Shown: positions 34,601 to 41,635 of the stretch, one piece after another | Numbering within the stretch: the stretch's first letter is position 1 | Layout: each line of letters opens with the position of its first letter | Source of the DNA: Pseudomonas wadenswilerensis | Lineage (GTDB): Bacteria; Pseudomonadota; Gammaproteobacteria; Pseudomonadales; Pseudomonadaceae | Direction: 5' to 3' | Length of the DNA stretch: 64,000 nucleotides | Assembly: GCF_900497695.1 (NCBI RefSeq) | Contig: NZ_UIDD01000010.1 | Coordinates: 744,001 to 808,000, forward strand | The notes under the pieces: generated by a model | Database searches by the model: none | What the model was told of the DNA's origin: nothing | Seen by the model: the letters and a program-made list of their open reading frames with translations, nothing else | Program-made: the position numbers and the translations under genes

Positions 34601-36001
34601 GGCGCTGTAAACCAGCTGCACCTGGACCTCATCGAAAGTGTCACGCAAGCGTAGTAATCGTCCGCTGGTGTCGTAGTCCAGGTAGATGCGGTTGTCGTTG
34701 CGGTCACCCAGTTGCGCCAGGCGCAGGCGTTGCGGGTTACCCGGGGTTGGCTGGAACAGGCGATAGAGGCCGTCGACGCTTTCGATCAGCAACTCGCCAT
34801 TGTGCGCGCGACGCACGCTGAGGCCTTCGCCGGCGCTGAACACGGCATCACCACGAGGGATATGGCCCATGTCGACGACCCGTGCCTGTTCGTCGGTGAA
34901 CAGCAGGCGCTCGCCGCCTTCAGGGTGCGCTTCGATGGCGACGAAGACTTCGTAGTCGACGCTCCAGCCAGCGCCAAACAGGCCGTCGCGGCGTTCATCC
35001 CGGCTGTTGTAGTAGCGCTGCCAGTCCAGCGGGATCAGTCCGGGCAGGCTGAAATCGAGTTCGGCTTCGCCGCTCAACAACTTGGCGCCTGTGGGGCTGT
35101 GGACCGGGTTGGGTGAGCCGGCGATGGCGTTGGTGATCGCGCCGGTCACCTGGCTGGTGACGGCGCTGCTGATGCCGCCAATCGCCATGCAGCCGAACTT
35201 GCTGTAGAACTTGCCGCCGCGCCCGCGCAGCATCATCAAGGCGGTAATCGCCAGGCCGATGCCCGGGGTCTTGCCGCTGCGAATCTCGCGGACCACGATC
35301 GAGCCGCCGCCGATGCGCACGTTATCGGAGACCAGCCCGGCGTCGACGATCACCGCCTCGCAGGTGCTGCGATCGCCGCTGCGACAGGCCGGATGGCCGT
35401 TGATGGTGACCTTGCTCGAGCCTTCGGCCAGGTACTGCGGCGGCATCGGCGGGTGCTTGCTGCAGAGGATCTTGTCGTCGTCGGCAGGCTCGGTGTTCGG
35501 CGCCGGGCTGGCGACCGTAGGCCGCCACATCTGCGAGAAAAAGCCCTTGGCCATGTCGAGGAAGCTTTCTTCCTCCTCCTCGGCCGGCGGCTGAGCCGCG
35601 TCGCTGCCAGCGGGCGCCGCGGCGGCAACGATGACACCTGCAGCGCGGGCGGCCGGTTTGCCATTGGTGTGGGTGTTCTTCGAGCCGGTGAGGATGTTGG
35701 CCTGCACCGAGGGCGGGAACAAAAAGTTGCCGATGCCCTCGCATAAACTGCTTAAACCCTTGTCGGCCCCGGTCTTGCTCATGGCCACGCCGACCACGAT
35801 ACCCACCACCGCGCCGAGCACGAAGCAGCCGAGGCCGCCGGTGACCACGGTCAGGCCCAGCGCCGCCGTCACCGCCGCGGTGGCCAGCACGCCGATGGCG
35901 ACGTTGGCGGCCACCTCCAGCACGCCGCTGACGATGTCGGCCATCATCGAGGTGTGCATCAGCGCATCGCCCTGGCGGGCGGCCCACAGGGCGTCAGACA
36001 T
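31661..36001 (-). CDS. prePAAR-PAAR-Rhs polymorphic toxin (probable T6SS effector)
   Basis: 1446 aa. The N-terminus AARQGDALMHT matches the prePAAR pattern AARxxDxxxH. Two hydrophobic helices follow at about residues 28-75, then a PAAR-like domain at about 180-245 (KVTINGHPACRSGDRS ... NVRIGGGSIVV). The YD/Rhs barrel runs from about 300 to 1330. Its end carries FTQPDPIGLAGGINLYQYAPNP and the self-cleavage motif DPWGL. The remaining 111 or so residues form the variable toxin tail, with HHYPG, EWHRF and FHWNG segments that I do not recognise. No signal peptide is present. No Eag-type chaperone or VgrG gene adjoins it. The start overlaps a short upstream frame as TAATG. Confidence 0.9.
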   Translation of the reverse strand: MSDALWAARQGDALMHTSMMADIVSGVLEVAANVAIGVLATAAVTAALGLTVVTGGLGCFVLGAVVGIVVGVAMSKTGADKGLSSLCEGIGNFLFPPSVQANILTGSKNTHTNGKPAARAAGVIVAAAAPAGSDAAQPPAEEEEESFLDMAKGFFSQMWRPTVASPAPNTEPADDDKILCSKHPPMPPQYLAEGSSKVTINGHPACRSGDRSTCEAVIVDAGLVSDNVRIGGGSIVVREIRSGKTPGIGLAITALMMLRGRGGKFYSKFGCMAIGGISSAVTSQVTGAITNAIAGSPNPVHSPTGAKLLSGEAELDFSLPGLIPLDWQRYYNSRDERRDGLFGAGWSVDYEVFVAIEAHPEGGERLLFTDEQARVVDMGHIPRGDAVFSAGEGLSVRRAHNGELLIESVDGLYRLFQPTPGNPQRLRLAQLGDRNDNRIYLDYDTSGRLLRLRDTFDEVQVQLVYSAQWPARVSHIERLYRDESSELLVSYAYDGNGDLAEVRDASGQVQRRFAYDQGRRMVEHQLPSGLRCFYEWTRAADDWRVTRHWTDDGDEYRFDYDLEAGITRVTDGLQRVSSRHWNPQYQITQYTDALGHTWHFEWNDERQLLAATDPQGGQWQYLYDESGNLCESIDPLGRSEATQWLEHWSLPRVQTDKAGKRWSYRYDQRGNCSSETDPLGHTTRYRHDERGQVVEIIDAAGKHKHLRWNELGLLIEQVDCSGYPTRFSYDRRGHLQAVTDALGERMEYSYDHKGRLLKRVLPDGRSEHYLHNARGLLDRYIDLAGHPTHYRHDRRGQVCERIDAHGRNVQLAYDAYGRLQALTNENGETYRFAWDLGDRLTLQQNLDGSAKRLCYDALDDIRQVQFIPAPDGSHQQPITHKLERDAAGRLIARHTDDGLASYAYDPLDQLTAVSFTDNMGNSEQLAFAYDAFGQLVEEHSANGVLKHHYDELGNLIQSQLPDGRWLNRLYYGSGHLHQLNLDGKVISDFERDRLHREVLRTQGRISTRSEYDRSGRLRSRLRRPNHQPPQLPAAVQQRFDFDPADNLISRFNQQPGSQHQQLLHYDASGRIMASQDAGQGQSEAFAYDAAANLLDGPQAGIGLVRHNRVLTYQDKRYRYDGFGRLIEKRSSRRGIQHFSYDAEHRLIQVRSQHGGRKRVLNMRYDPLGRRVEKSEYDDQGNLLDQTRFAWDGLRLLQEHRYSQTSLYLYVEGSHEPLARVDGTGLHQQVRYYHNDLNGLPEQLTDDSGEAVWQARYQVWGNTLQEVREAHFIEEQNLRFQGQYLDRETGLHYNTFRFYDPDIGRFTQPDPIGLAGGINLYQYAPNPTGWIDPWGLEAVYENPGHHYPGYMADRKVPFNSSKSILPEQHEALFKNSVADPDDPKTRWTKVGEGKKAEWHRFQSSAPDGTKPFHWNGSTDGLDINGRPRAIDRRNVPKFARNLKGCAL

Positions 36002-36106
36002 TACTGACCGGCAACGGCACGGCTGCAGGGCACTTGAACCTGGTCATGCTTGATTTCCATATCGAGCGTTTGAGGTGTCGGAATCTGCTGGATGATCGCC
36101 CGAGCG

Positions 36107-37003
36107 TCAACCCCGAGGGTGATGCAAAGCGTGTAGTTCCTGCAGCCGCGCACGGGCCACATGGGTGTAGATCTGGGTGGTCGACAGGTCGCTGTGGCCC
36201 AGCAGCATCTGCACCACCCGCAGGTCGGCGCCGTGGTTGAGCAGGTGGGTGGCAAAGGCGTGGCGCAGCGTGTGCGGCGACAGGCTCTTGTCGATACCGG
36301 CCACCAACGCCTGGTGCTTGATGCGGTGCCAGAAGGTCTGGCGGGTCATCTGCTCGCCGCGCTGGCTGGGGAACAGCACATCGCTGGGGCGCCCGCCGAG
36401 CAGCTCGTTACGGCCGTCACGCAGGTAACGCTCGATCCACACCACCGCCTCTTCGCCCATGGGCACCAGGCGTTCCTTGCTGCCCTTGCCCATCACCCGC
36501 AGCACGCCCTGGCGCAGGTTGACCTGGTCGAGGGTCAGGCTGACCAGTTCGGTGACGCGCAAACCACAGGCGTAGAGCACTTCGAGCATGGCGCGGTCGC
36601 GCTGGCCGATCGGCTCGCTCAGGTCCGGCGCCTGCAACAAGGCCTCGACGTCGGCTTCCGACAGGGATTTGGGCAACGGCCGACCCAGTTGCGGCATTTC
36701 CACCTGCAGGGTCGGGTCGACGCCAATCAGTTTTTCCCGCAGCAAGTAGCGATAAAACCCTCGCACACCGGAGAGAAAGCGTGCCGTCGAACGCGGCTTG
36801 TAGCCCTGTTCCAGGCGCCAGGCCAGGTGATCGAGGATCAGTTCGCGCCCGGCATTGGGCAACTCGACGCCCTGCTCCTTGAGCCAGCCGTTGAACAGCG
36901 CCAGGTCGCTGCGGTAGGCATCGCGGGTGTTGTCGGCCAGGCCCTTTTCCAGCCACAGGGCGTCAAGGAACTGATCGATAAGCGGATGTTCAATAGCGGG
37001 CAT
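36107..37003 (-). CDS. xerD: Site-specific tyrosine recombinase XerD
   Basis: 298 aa, full length for XerD. The N-terminal SAM-like domain (IDQFLDALWLEKGLADNTRDAYRSDLALF) is followed by the catalytic domain with Arg in ACGLRVTELVSL, HTLRHAFATHLL (H-x-x-R), LLGHSDLSTTQIYTHV and the nucleophilic Tyr in IYTHV. With XerC and FtsK it resolves chromosome dimers at dif. The Rhs gene begins 105 bp downstream on the same strand. Confidence 0.96.
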   Translation of the reverse strand: MPAIEHPLIDQFLDALWLEKGLADNTRDAYRSDLALFNGWLKEQGVELPNAGRELILDHLAWRLEQGYKPRSTARFLSGVRGFYRYLLREKLIGVDPTLQVEMPQLGRPLPKSLSEADVEALLQAPDLSEPIGQRDRAMLEVLYACGLRVTELVSLTLDQVNLRQGVLRVMGKGSKERLVPMGEEAVVWIERYLRDGRNELLGGRPSDVLFPSQRGEQMTRQTFWHRIKHQALVAGIDKSLSPHTLRHAFATHLLNHGADLRVVQMLLGHSDLSTTQIYTHVARARLQELHALHHPRG

Positions 37004-37079
37004 GACAACTCTGCGGCAGGCGACGAAAACGACGAATTGCCGCTAGTCTTCCATAACACTGCCGGCATAGGGAGCCTGA

Positions 37080-38876
37080 ATGAACGAACAACAGATATTG
37101 CTGGCATTTGGTGGTATCGGTCTGGCCGCATTGTGCTGCCAGTGGCTGGCCTGGCGCCTGAAACTGCCAGCGATTCTTTTCCTGCTGCTCAGCGGCATTC
37201 TCGCCGGCCCCGTGCTCGGCTGGCTCGACCCGCAAGAATTGTTCGGCCCGCTGCTGATGCCGCTGGTATCACTGGCGGTGGCGCTGATCCTGTTCGAGGG
37301 CAGCTTGACCCTGCACCTGTCGCAGTGGAAAGACATCGGCAGCGTGGTACAGCGCATGGTCACCCTCGGTGCGCTGTCGACCTGGTTGCTGATTACCCTG
37401 GCCACCCATTGGCTGCTGGGTTTTGACTGGATGCTGGCTACCCTGTTCGGCACCCTGACCCTGGTCACCGGGCCGACGGTGATCGTACCGATGTTGCGGG
37501 TGGTGCGGCCCAAGGCGGCCATCGCCAACATCCTGCGCTGGGAAGGCATCGTCATCGATCCGATCGGCGCGCTGCTGGCGGTGGTGGTGTACAGCTTCAT
37601 CATCGCCAGCGCCGCCGGCGAGGGCCTGAGCCATAGCCTGGTGACCTTTGCCGGGGTGATTGTCTGCGGCAGCGGTTTCGGCGTGGCCGGCGGCTGGTTG
37701 CTGGGCCAGGTAATCCGTCACCAGTGGTTACCGGAGTATCTGCACAATCTGGCTTCGCTGGCGGCGGTGCTGGGGATTTTCATTGCCTCCAACCAGGTAA
37801 TGCACGAGTCGGGACTGCTGGCGGTCACCCTCATGGGCATGTGGCTGGCGAACATGAAGGGCGTGGATGTACGACAGATCCTGCACTTCAAGGAGAACCT
37901 CAGCGTGCTGCTGATCTCCGGGCTGTTCATCCTCCTGGCTGCGCGCCTGGACCTGGATGCCCTGATTGGCCTGGGCCCGGCGGTACTGGCCTTGCTGCTG
38001 GTCATCCAGTTCGTTGCCCGGCCGCTGAACGTCGCGTTGTCGACCTTTGGTTCGCAACTGAACTGGCGCGAACGCGCCCTGCTCGCCTGGATCGCCCCAC
38101 GCGGCATCGTTGCCGCAGCAGTGTCGGCGATTTTTGCCATTCGCCTGGACGAAGCCGGACATGCAGGCGCCCTGTTGCTGGTGCCGCTGACCTTCGCCGT
38201 GATCATCGGCACCGTGGTGCTGCAGAGCGCCACCTCGCGGCCATTGGCGCGCCTGCTCAAGGTTGCCGAGCCCGCCCCCAGCGGCTTTCTGATCGTCGGC
38301 GCCAACCCGCTGGCCCGGGCCGTGGCCAAGGCCCTGCAGCAGCTGGATTGCCGGGTGCTGCTGGCCGATTCCAGCTGGGAAAACATCCGCGCCGCGCGCA
38401 TGGAGGGCTTGCCGACTTACTTTGGCCACCCTGCCTCGCAGCATGCCGATGCGCACCTGGACCTGGTGGGCCTGGGCCATCTGCTCGGGCTGTCGCCGGC
38501 GGGCGAGCTCAATACCCTGGCCTGCACCCGTTTTCGCCATGACTTTGGCCCGCAGCGGCTGTTTGTCCTGGCCAGCGGCCTGGAGGCCAAGCGCAGCGAC
38601 AAGCACCGGGCCAGCGATGAGCATCGCGGGCAGACGCTGGGGAGCCAGCCGCTGACCTACGGGCAGTTGGCCGGTTTGCTCAACAACGGAGCGGAGCTGT
38701 ACAGCACGCACCTGACCGAAACCTTTGGATGGGCGGACTATCAGGCGCTGCATGGCGAGCGGGCGAACCCGCTGTTTGCCCGCGATGGCAGCGGCTGGGT
38801 GCATGTGTTCGGGCCGGACAGTGTGCTGAAGCCTGGGCCAGGGTGGACGCTGGTGGCGTTGATTCAGCCGCAGTAG
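37080..38876 (+). CDS. CPA1-type Na+(K+)/H+ antiporter
   Basis: 598 aa. A Na+/H+ exchanger domain with about 12 hydrophobic helices fills residues 5-395 (LAFGGIGLAALCCQWLAWRL ... GTLTLVTGPTVIVPML ... WIAPRGIVAAAVSAIFA). A C-terminal RCK/TrkA-N-like nucleotide-binding region starts near 405 (GFLIVGANPLARAVAKALQQLDCRVLLAD), suggesting ligand control. ATG at 37080 follows GGGAG. It is divergent from xerD. Ion preference is not decidable here. Confidence 0.9.
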   Translation: MNEQQILLAFGGIGLAALCCQWLAWRLKLPAILFLLLSGILAGPVLGWLDPQELFGPLLMPLVSLAVALILFEGSLTLHLSQWKDIGSVVQRMVTLGALSTWLLITLATHWLLGFDWMLATLFGTLTLVTGPTVIVPMLRVVRPKAAIANILRWEGIVIDPIGALLAVVVYSFIIASAAGEGLSHSLVTFAGVIVCGSGFGVAGGWLLGQVIRHQWLPEYLHNLASLAAVLGIFIASNQVMHESGLLAVTLMGMWLANMKGVDVRQILHFKENLSVLLISGLFILLAARLDLDALIGLGPAVLALLLVIQFVARPLNVALSTFGSQLNWRERALLAWIAPRGIVAAAVSAIFAIRLDEAGHAGALLLVPLTFAVIIGTVVLQSATSRPLARLLKVAEPAPSGFLIVGANPLARAVAKALQQLDCRVLLADSSWENIRAARMEGLPTYFGHPASQHADAHLDLVGLGHLLGLSPAGELNTLACTRFRHDFGPQRLFVLASGLEAKRSDKHRASDEHRGQTLGSQPLTYGQLAGLLNNGAELYSTHLTETFGWADYQALHGERANPLFARDGSGWVHVFGPDSVLKPGPGWTLVALIQPQ

Positions 38877-38943
38877 GAGCGGGCTTGCCCCGCGATGAGG
38901 CCGGTGAAGCCTGCACATTATCGCGGGGCAAGCCCGCTCCTAC
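38873..38943. repeat. Inverted pair of REP elements
   Basis: Two 24-nt arms (38873-38896 and 38920-38943), perfectly complementary with a 23-nt spacer, with core GCGGGCTTGCCCCGCGAT. The left arm overlaps the stop codon of the antiporter gene. It sits between two convergent genes and could end transcription from both sides. It is the REP family also seen partly at 7567-7613. Confidence 0.85.
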
Positions 38944-38950
38944 AGGATGG

Positions 38951-39367
38951 TCAGAAACCGGGCAGTACCGGCACCGGGCGCTTGTCTTCATCAATGGCGA
39001 CAAAGCTGAACAGGCCGTGGATAGCCTTCTCGCGGCTGTCACAGCTCATGCTCTCGACAAACACCTCGACCTCGACCTTGAGGCTGGTGTTACCTACCGT
39101 CGCCACCCGCCCAACCAGCTCGACGATGGAACCTGCGGCAATCGGGTGCTTGAAGTCGATGCGGTCGGTGGACACGGTCACCAGCGGCAAACGGCAGAAA
39201 CGCGTCGCGGCGATGAACGACACTTCGTCCATCCAGGCCAGCGCGGTGCCGCCGAACAGGGTGTTGTGGTGGTTGGTGGTGGACGGGAATACCGCCTTGG
39301 TCACGCGGGTCACCGACAGTTCGGTGCGGCGTTCGATTTCCTGCTCTCTGGGGGTCATGGGCTTCAT
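38951..39367 (-). CDS. Acyl-CoA thioesterase (hotdog fold, YciA-like)
   Basis: 138 aa from the ATG at 39367 (MKPMTPREQEIERRTELSVTRV); a TTG at 39379 and an ATG at 39358 are alternatives. The hotdog-fold motifs TNHHNTLFGGTALAWMDEVSFIAATRF and DRIDFKHPIAAGSIVEL match the cytosolic acyl-CoA thioesterase family, which hydrolyses acyl-CoA to free acid and CoA. It lies directly behind the rplS terminator, so it needs readthrough or its own promoter. Confidence 0.88.
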   Translation of the reverse strand: MKPMTPREQEIERRTELSVTRVTKAVFPSTTNHHNTLFGGTALAWMDEVSFIAATRFCRLPLVTVSTDRIDFKHPIAAGSIVELVGRVATVGNTSLKVEVEVFVESMSCDSREKAIHGLFSFVAIDEDKRPVPVLPGF

Positions 39368-39391
39368 ATCGGCAAACAAATTTCAGACAAC

Positions 39392-39419
39392 AAAAAAGCA
39401 GCCCGAAGGCTGCTTTTTT
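39392..39419. terminator. Bidirectional terminator after rplS
   Basis: Perfect 12-bp stem AAAAAAGCAGCC (39392-39403) and GGCTGCTTTTTT (39408-39419) with a CGAA tetraloop. It has a U-run in either direction and closes the rpsP-rimM-trmD-rplS operon. Confidence 0.9.
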
Positions 39420-39453
39420 CGCATGGTGGCCGCAGCCACCGGTCAAGCTGTCC

Positions 39454-39804
39454 TCAGGACAGTTTTTCCTTGATGCGAGCGGCTTTACCGGACAGGTCGC
39501 GCAGGTAGTACAGCTTGGCTTTACGCACGTCACCACGACGTTTCACGGCCAGGCTGTCGATTTGCGGGCTGTAGGTCTGGAAAGTACGCTCTACGCCAAC
39601 ACCGTTGGAGATCTTGCGAACAGTGAAAGCACTGTTCACACCACGGTTACGCTTGGCGATTACAACGCCTTCGAAAGCCTGCAGACGCGAACGATCGCCT
39701 TCCTTCACTTTCACCTGAACGACGATGGTGTCGCCCGGGGCAAAGGTCAGGATCTCTTTGGTCATCTGCTCTGCTTCGAGTGCAAGAATGATTTTGTTGG
39801 TCAT
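39454..39804 (-). CDS. rplS: 50S ribosomal protein L19
   Basis: 116 aa, full length. It contains the L19 signatures FAPGDTIVVQVKVKEGDRSRLQAFEGVVIAKRNRGVNSAFTVRKISNGVGVERTF in positions 21-75 and ends RDLSGKAARIKEKLS. Last gene of the rpsP-rimM-trmD-rplS operon, followed by a strong hairpin terminator. Confidence 0.98.
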   Translation of the reverse strand: MTNKIILALEAEQMTKEILTFAPGDTIVVQVKVKEGDRSRLQAFEGVVIAKRNRGVNSAFTVRKISNGVGVERTFQTYSPQIDSLAVKRRGDVRKAKLYYLRDLSGKAARIKEKLS

Positions 39805-39847
39805 GCTGTGCTCCTAAGGTAAATCAACTGGATTTACCATCGATACG

Positions 39848-40600
39848 TTAACTATCGTCCCGCTCACGGAGGTATTCCGCCAGCAGCTTCTTCTCTTCTC
39901 CAGAAAGTGAGCGACTTTCCAGAAGATCGACGCGTCGTTCATAGGTCCGCCCAAGGGACTGCTGTAAACGCCATCGCCGGATGTGTGCATGGTTGCCACT
40001 AAGCAACACGTCGGGAACACGCTGATCCGCATACACCTCAGGTCGGGTGTAGTGCGGGCAATCAAGCAGACCATCGGTGAAGGAGTCTTCCTCCGCCGAG
40101 TCCGCATGCCCTAAAGCTCCGGGCAGCAGTCGTGTAACCGCATCGATCAGGACCATCGCCGGCAGCTCGCCGCCAGACAGGACATAGTCTCCAATCGACC
40201 ACTCTTCATCGACATGAGCTTCAATAAAGCGCTCGTCGATGCCTTCATATCGACCGGCTATCAGAATCAACGATTCGTGCTTCGCCAGGTCTTTGACCGC
40301 CGACTGAGTCAGCTTGCGGCCTTGTGGGCTCAGGTAAATCACCTTTGCCGCCTCTCCGGTTGCCTGCCTGGCATTCACCAGGGCGTCTTCCAGAGGCTTG
40401 ATCTTCATCACCATGCCCGGACCACCGCCAAACGGCCGATCATCTACCGTATGGTGACGATCTGTGGTGTAGTCCCGCGGATTCCAGCAGGTCAGTTGCA
40501 ACAACCCCTGTTTCACCGCGCGGCTGGTAATGCCGTACTCACTGATGGCCGAGAACATCTCGGGGAACAGCGTGATGACGTCTACGCGCAGGCTGGCCAT
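39848..40600 (-). CDS. trmD: tRNA (guanine-N1)-methyltransferase TrmD
   Basis: 250 aa SPOUT methyltransferase that makes m1G37 in tRNA and so prevents +1 frameshifting. Typical motifs are RVDVITLFPEMFSAISEYGI, the SAM-binding knot LILIAGRYEGIDERFIEAHVDEEWSIGDYVLSGGE (about residues 110-145) and DSFTDGLLDCPHYTRPEVY. It starts 3 bp after rimM, in the conserved ribosomal operon. Confidence 0.98.
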   Translation of the reverse strand: MASLRVDVITLFPEMFSAISEYGITSRAVKQGLLQLTCWNPRDYTTDRHHTVDDRPFGGGPGMVMKIKPLEDALVNARQATGEAAKVIYLSPQGRKLTQSAVKDLAKHESLILIAGRYEGIDERFIEAHVDEEWSIGDYVLSGGELPAMVLIDAVTRLLPGALGHADSAEEDSFTDGLLDCPHYTRPEVYADQRVPDVLLSGNHAHIRRWRLQQSLGRTYERRVDLLESRSLSGEEKKLLAEYLRERDDS

Positions 40601-40603
40601 TGC

Positions 40604-41140
40604 TTAGAAGTCCGCGTCCCATTCGACCCTCATTTCGCCTGCAACCAGGTCGATCTTCAACACGCATTGCCCGGTATAAGGCAACAGGCGTTCTCGATCA
40701 TCCAGGCTGCCCGCGCAGGGCTTGACCACCATTACATCGTTCGCGCCGGTCTCCAACAGGTGATCAATCTTGCCGAACAGCTGTTCGTCCTGATTGATGA
40801 CTTTCAGACCCACCAACTGGTACCAGTAGTACTCGTCGGCAGACAGGTTGGGCAAAAGGCTACGCGAGATACAAATCTCATAACCGCTCAGAAGACGGGC
40901 TTCATCACGATCGTCGAGGCCTTTGAGCTTGGCGACCAGGTCCTTTTGAGTGGAACGGCCACTGACCAGCTCGACCTGTTTTACCTTCCCTTCGTGCCGA
41001 AGCGTCCAGTTAGGGTAATCCAACAGGTTTTCAATCGGATCGGTAAAGGAAAAGACCTTTACCTCGCCGCGAACGCCGTGAACCGAAAAAATCTTGCCGA
41101 CGACGATCAGGTCATCAGCTTTTTCTGGCGTCGCGCTCAT
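40604..41140 (-). CDS. rimM: Ribosome maturation factor RimM
   Basis: 178 aa. The N-terminal RimM domain is LIVVGKIFSVHGVRGEVKVFSFTDP and the C-terminal PRC-barrel is YYWYQLVGLKVINQDEQLFGKIDHLLETGANDV, ending VEWDADF. It assists 30S head assembly. Lies between rpsP (5-bp gap) and trmD (3-bp gap). Confidence 0.97.
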   Translation of the reverse strand: MSATPEKADDLIVVGKIFSVHGVRGEVKVFSFTDPIENLLDYPNWTLRHEGKVKQVELVSGRSTQKDLVAKLKGLDDRDEARLLSGYEICISRSLLPNLSADEYYWYQLVGLKVINQDEQLFGKIDHLLETGANDVMVVKPCAGSLDDRERLLPYTGQCVLKIDLVAGEMRVEWDADF

Positions 41141-41145
41141 ACTAT

Positions 41146-41397
41146 TCAGGCAGCAGCCTTAGCAGCATCTTTCAGCAGTTTTGCAACGCGCTCGGATGGC
41201 TGTGCGCCAACGCTCAGCCAGTGAGCAACGCGGTCTTGTTTAACGGACAGGCGAACTTCCTGGCCACGAGCGATAGGGTTGAAGAAACCAACCTGCTCGA
41301 TGTGCGAACCGGTAACCGGGTTACGCGAGTCGGTCACGGTCAGGGTGTAGAATGGGCGCTTTTTAGAGCCACCACGGGCAAGACGGATGGTTAGCAT
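41146..41397 (-). CDS. rpsP: 30S ribosomal protein S16
   Basis: 83 aa from the ATG at 41397 (MLTIRLARGGSKKRPFYTLTVTDSRN); the reading frame extends upstream to 41499 but that part is leader DNA. First gene of the rpsP-rimM-trmD-rplS operon, with a plausible promoter at 41469-41499. Confidence 0.98.
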   Translation of the reverse strand: MLTIRLARGGSKKRPFYTLTVTDSRNPVTGSHIEQVGFFNPIARGQEVRLSVKQDRVAHWLSVGAQPSERVAKLLKDAAKAAA

Positions 41398-41468
41398 TGA
41401 ACATCGTTCCTGTAGTCGGTGCTGCAAATCATAATGCACAGCGGGCACACGGGTGCCCGAAAGGCCGC

Positions 41469-41499
41469 ATATTCTCAAGGAATACACGGACTTTTGCAA
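41469..41499 (-). promoter_or_regulatory. Candidate sigma70 promoter of the rpsP operon
   Basis: On the minus strand TTGCAA (41494-41499) and GAGAAT (41471-41476) are 17 bp apart, with the alternative -10 GAATAT overlapping. The start would fall about 60-70 bp before the rpsP ATG, as expected for a ribosomal operon leader. Confidence 0.45.
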
Positions 41500-41635
41500 A
41501 TGCCTTTTTACGCCAGGTAAAAAGGCCAGCCTGCAGATCTGCGGTTCGTGCTGCCTCTATATAAAGGCAGCGGTGTTCCCGCCGGGGCGGGGTTCCGATC
41601 GTCGGCCCGTTTCCAGGCCGCCGATCCGAATGGGG

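Noticed and set aside
36001..36060. 19-codon frame before rhs, as a possible Eag chaperone remnant
   Set aside because: It overlaps the rhs start as TAATG but has no ribosome site and no resemblance to DUF1795; it is mentioned only as possible translational coupling.
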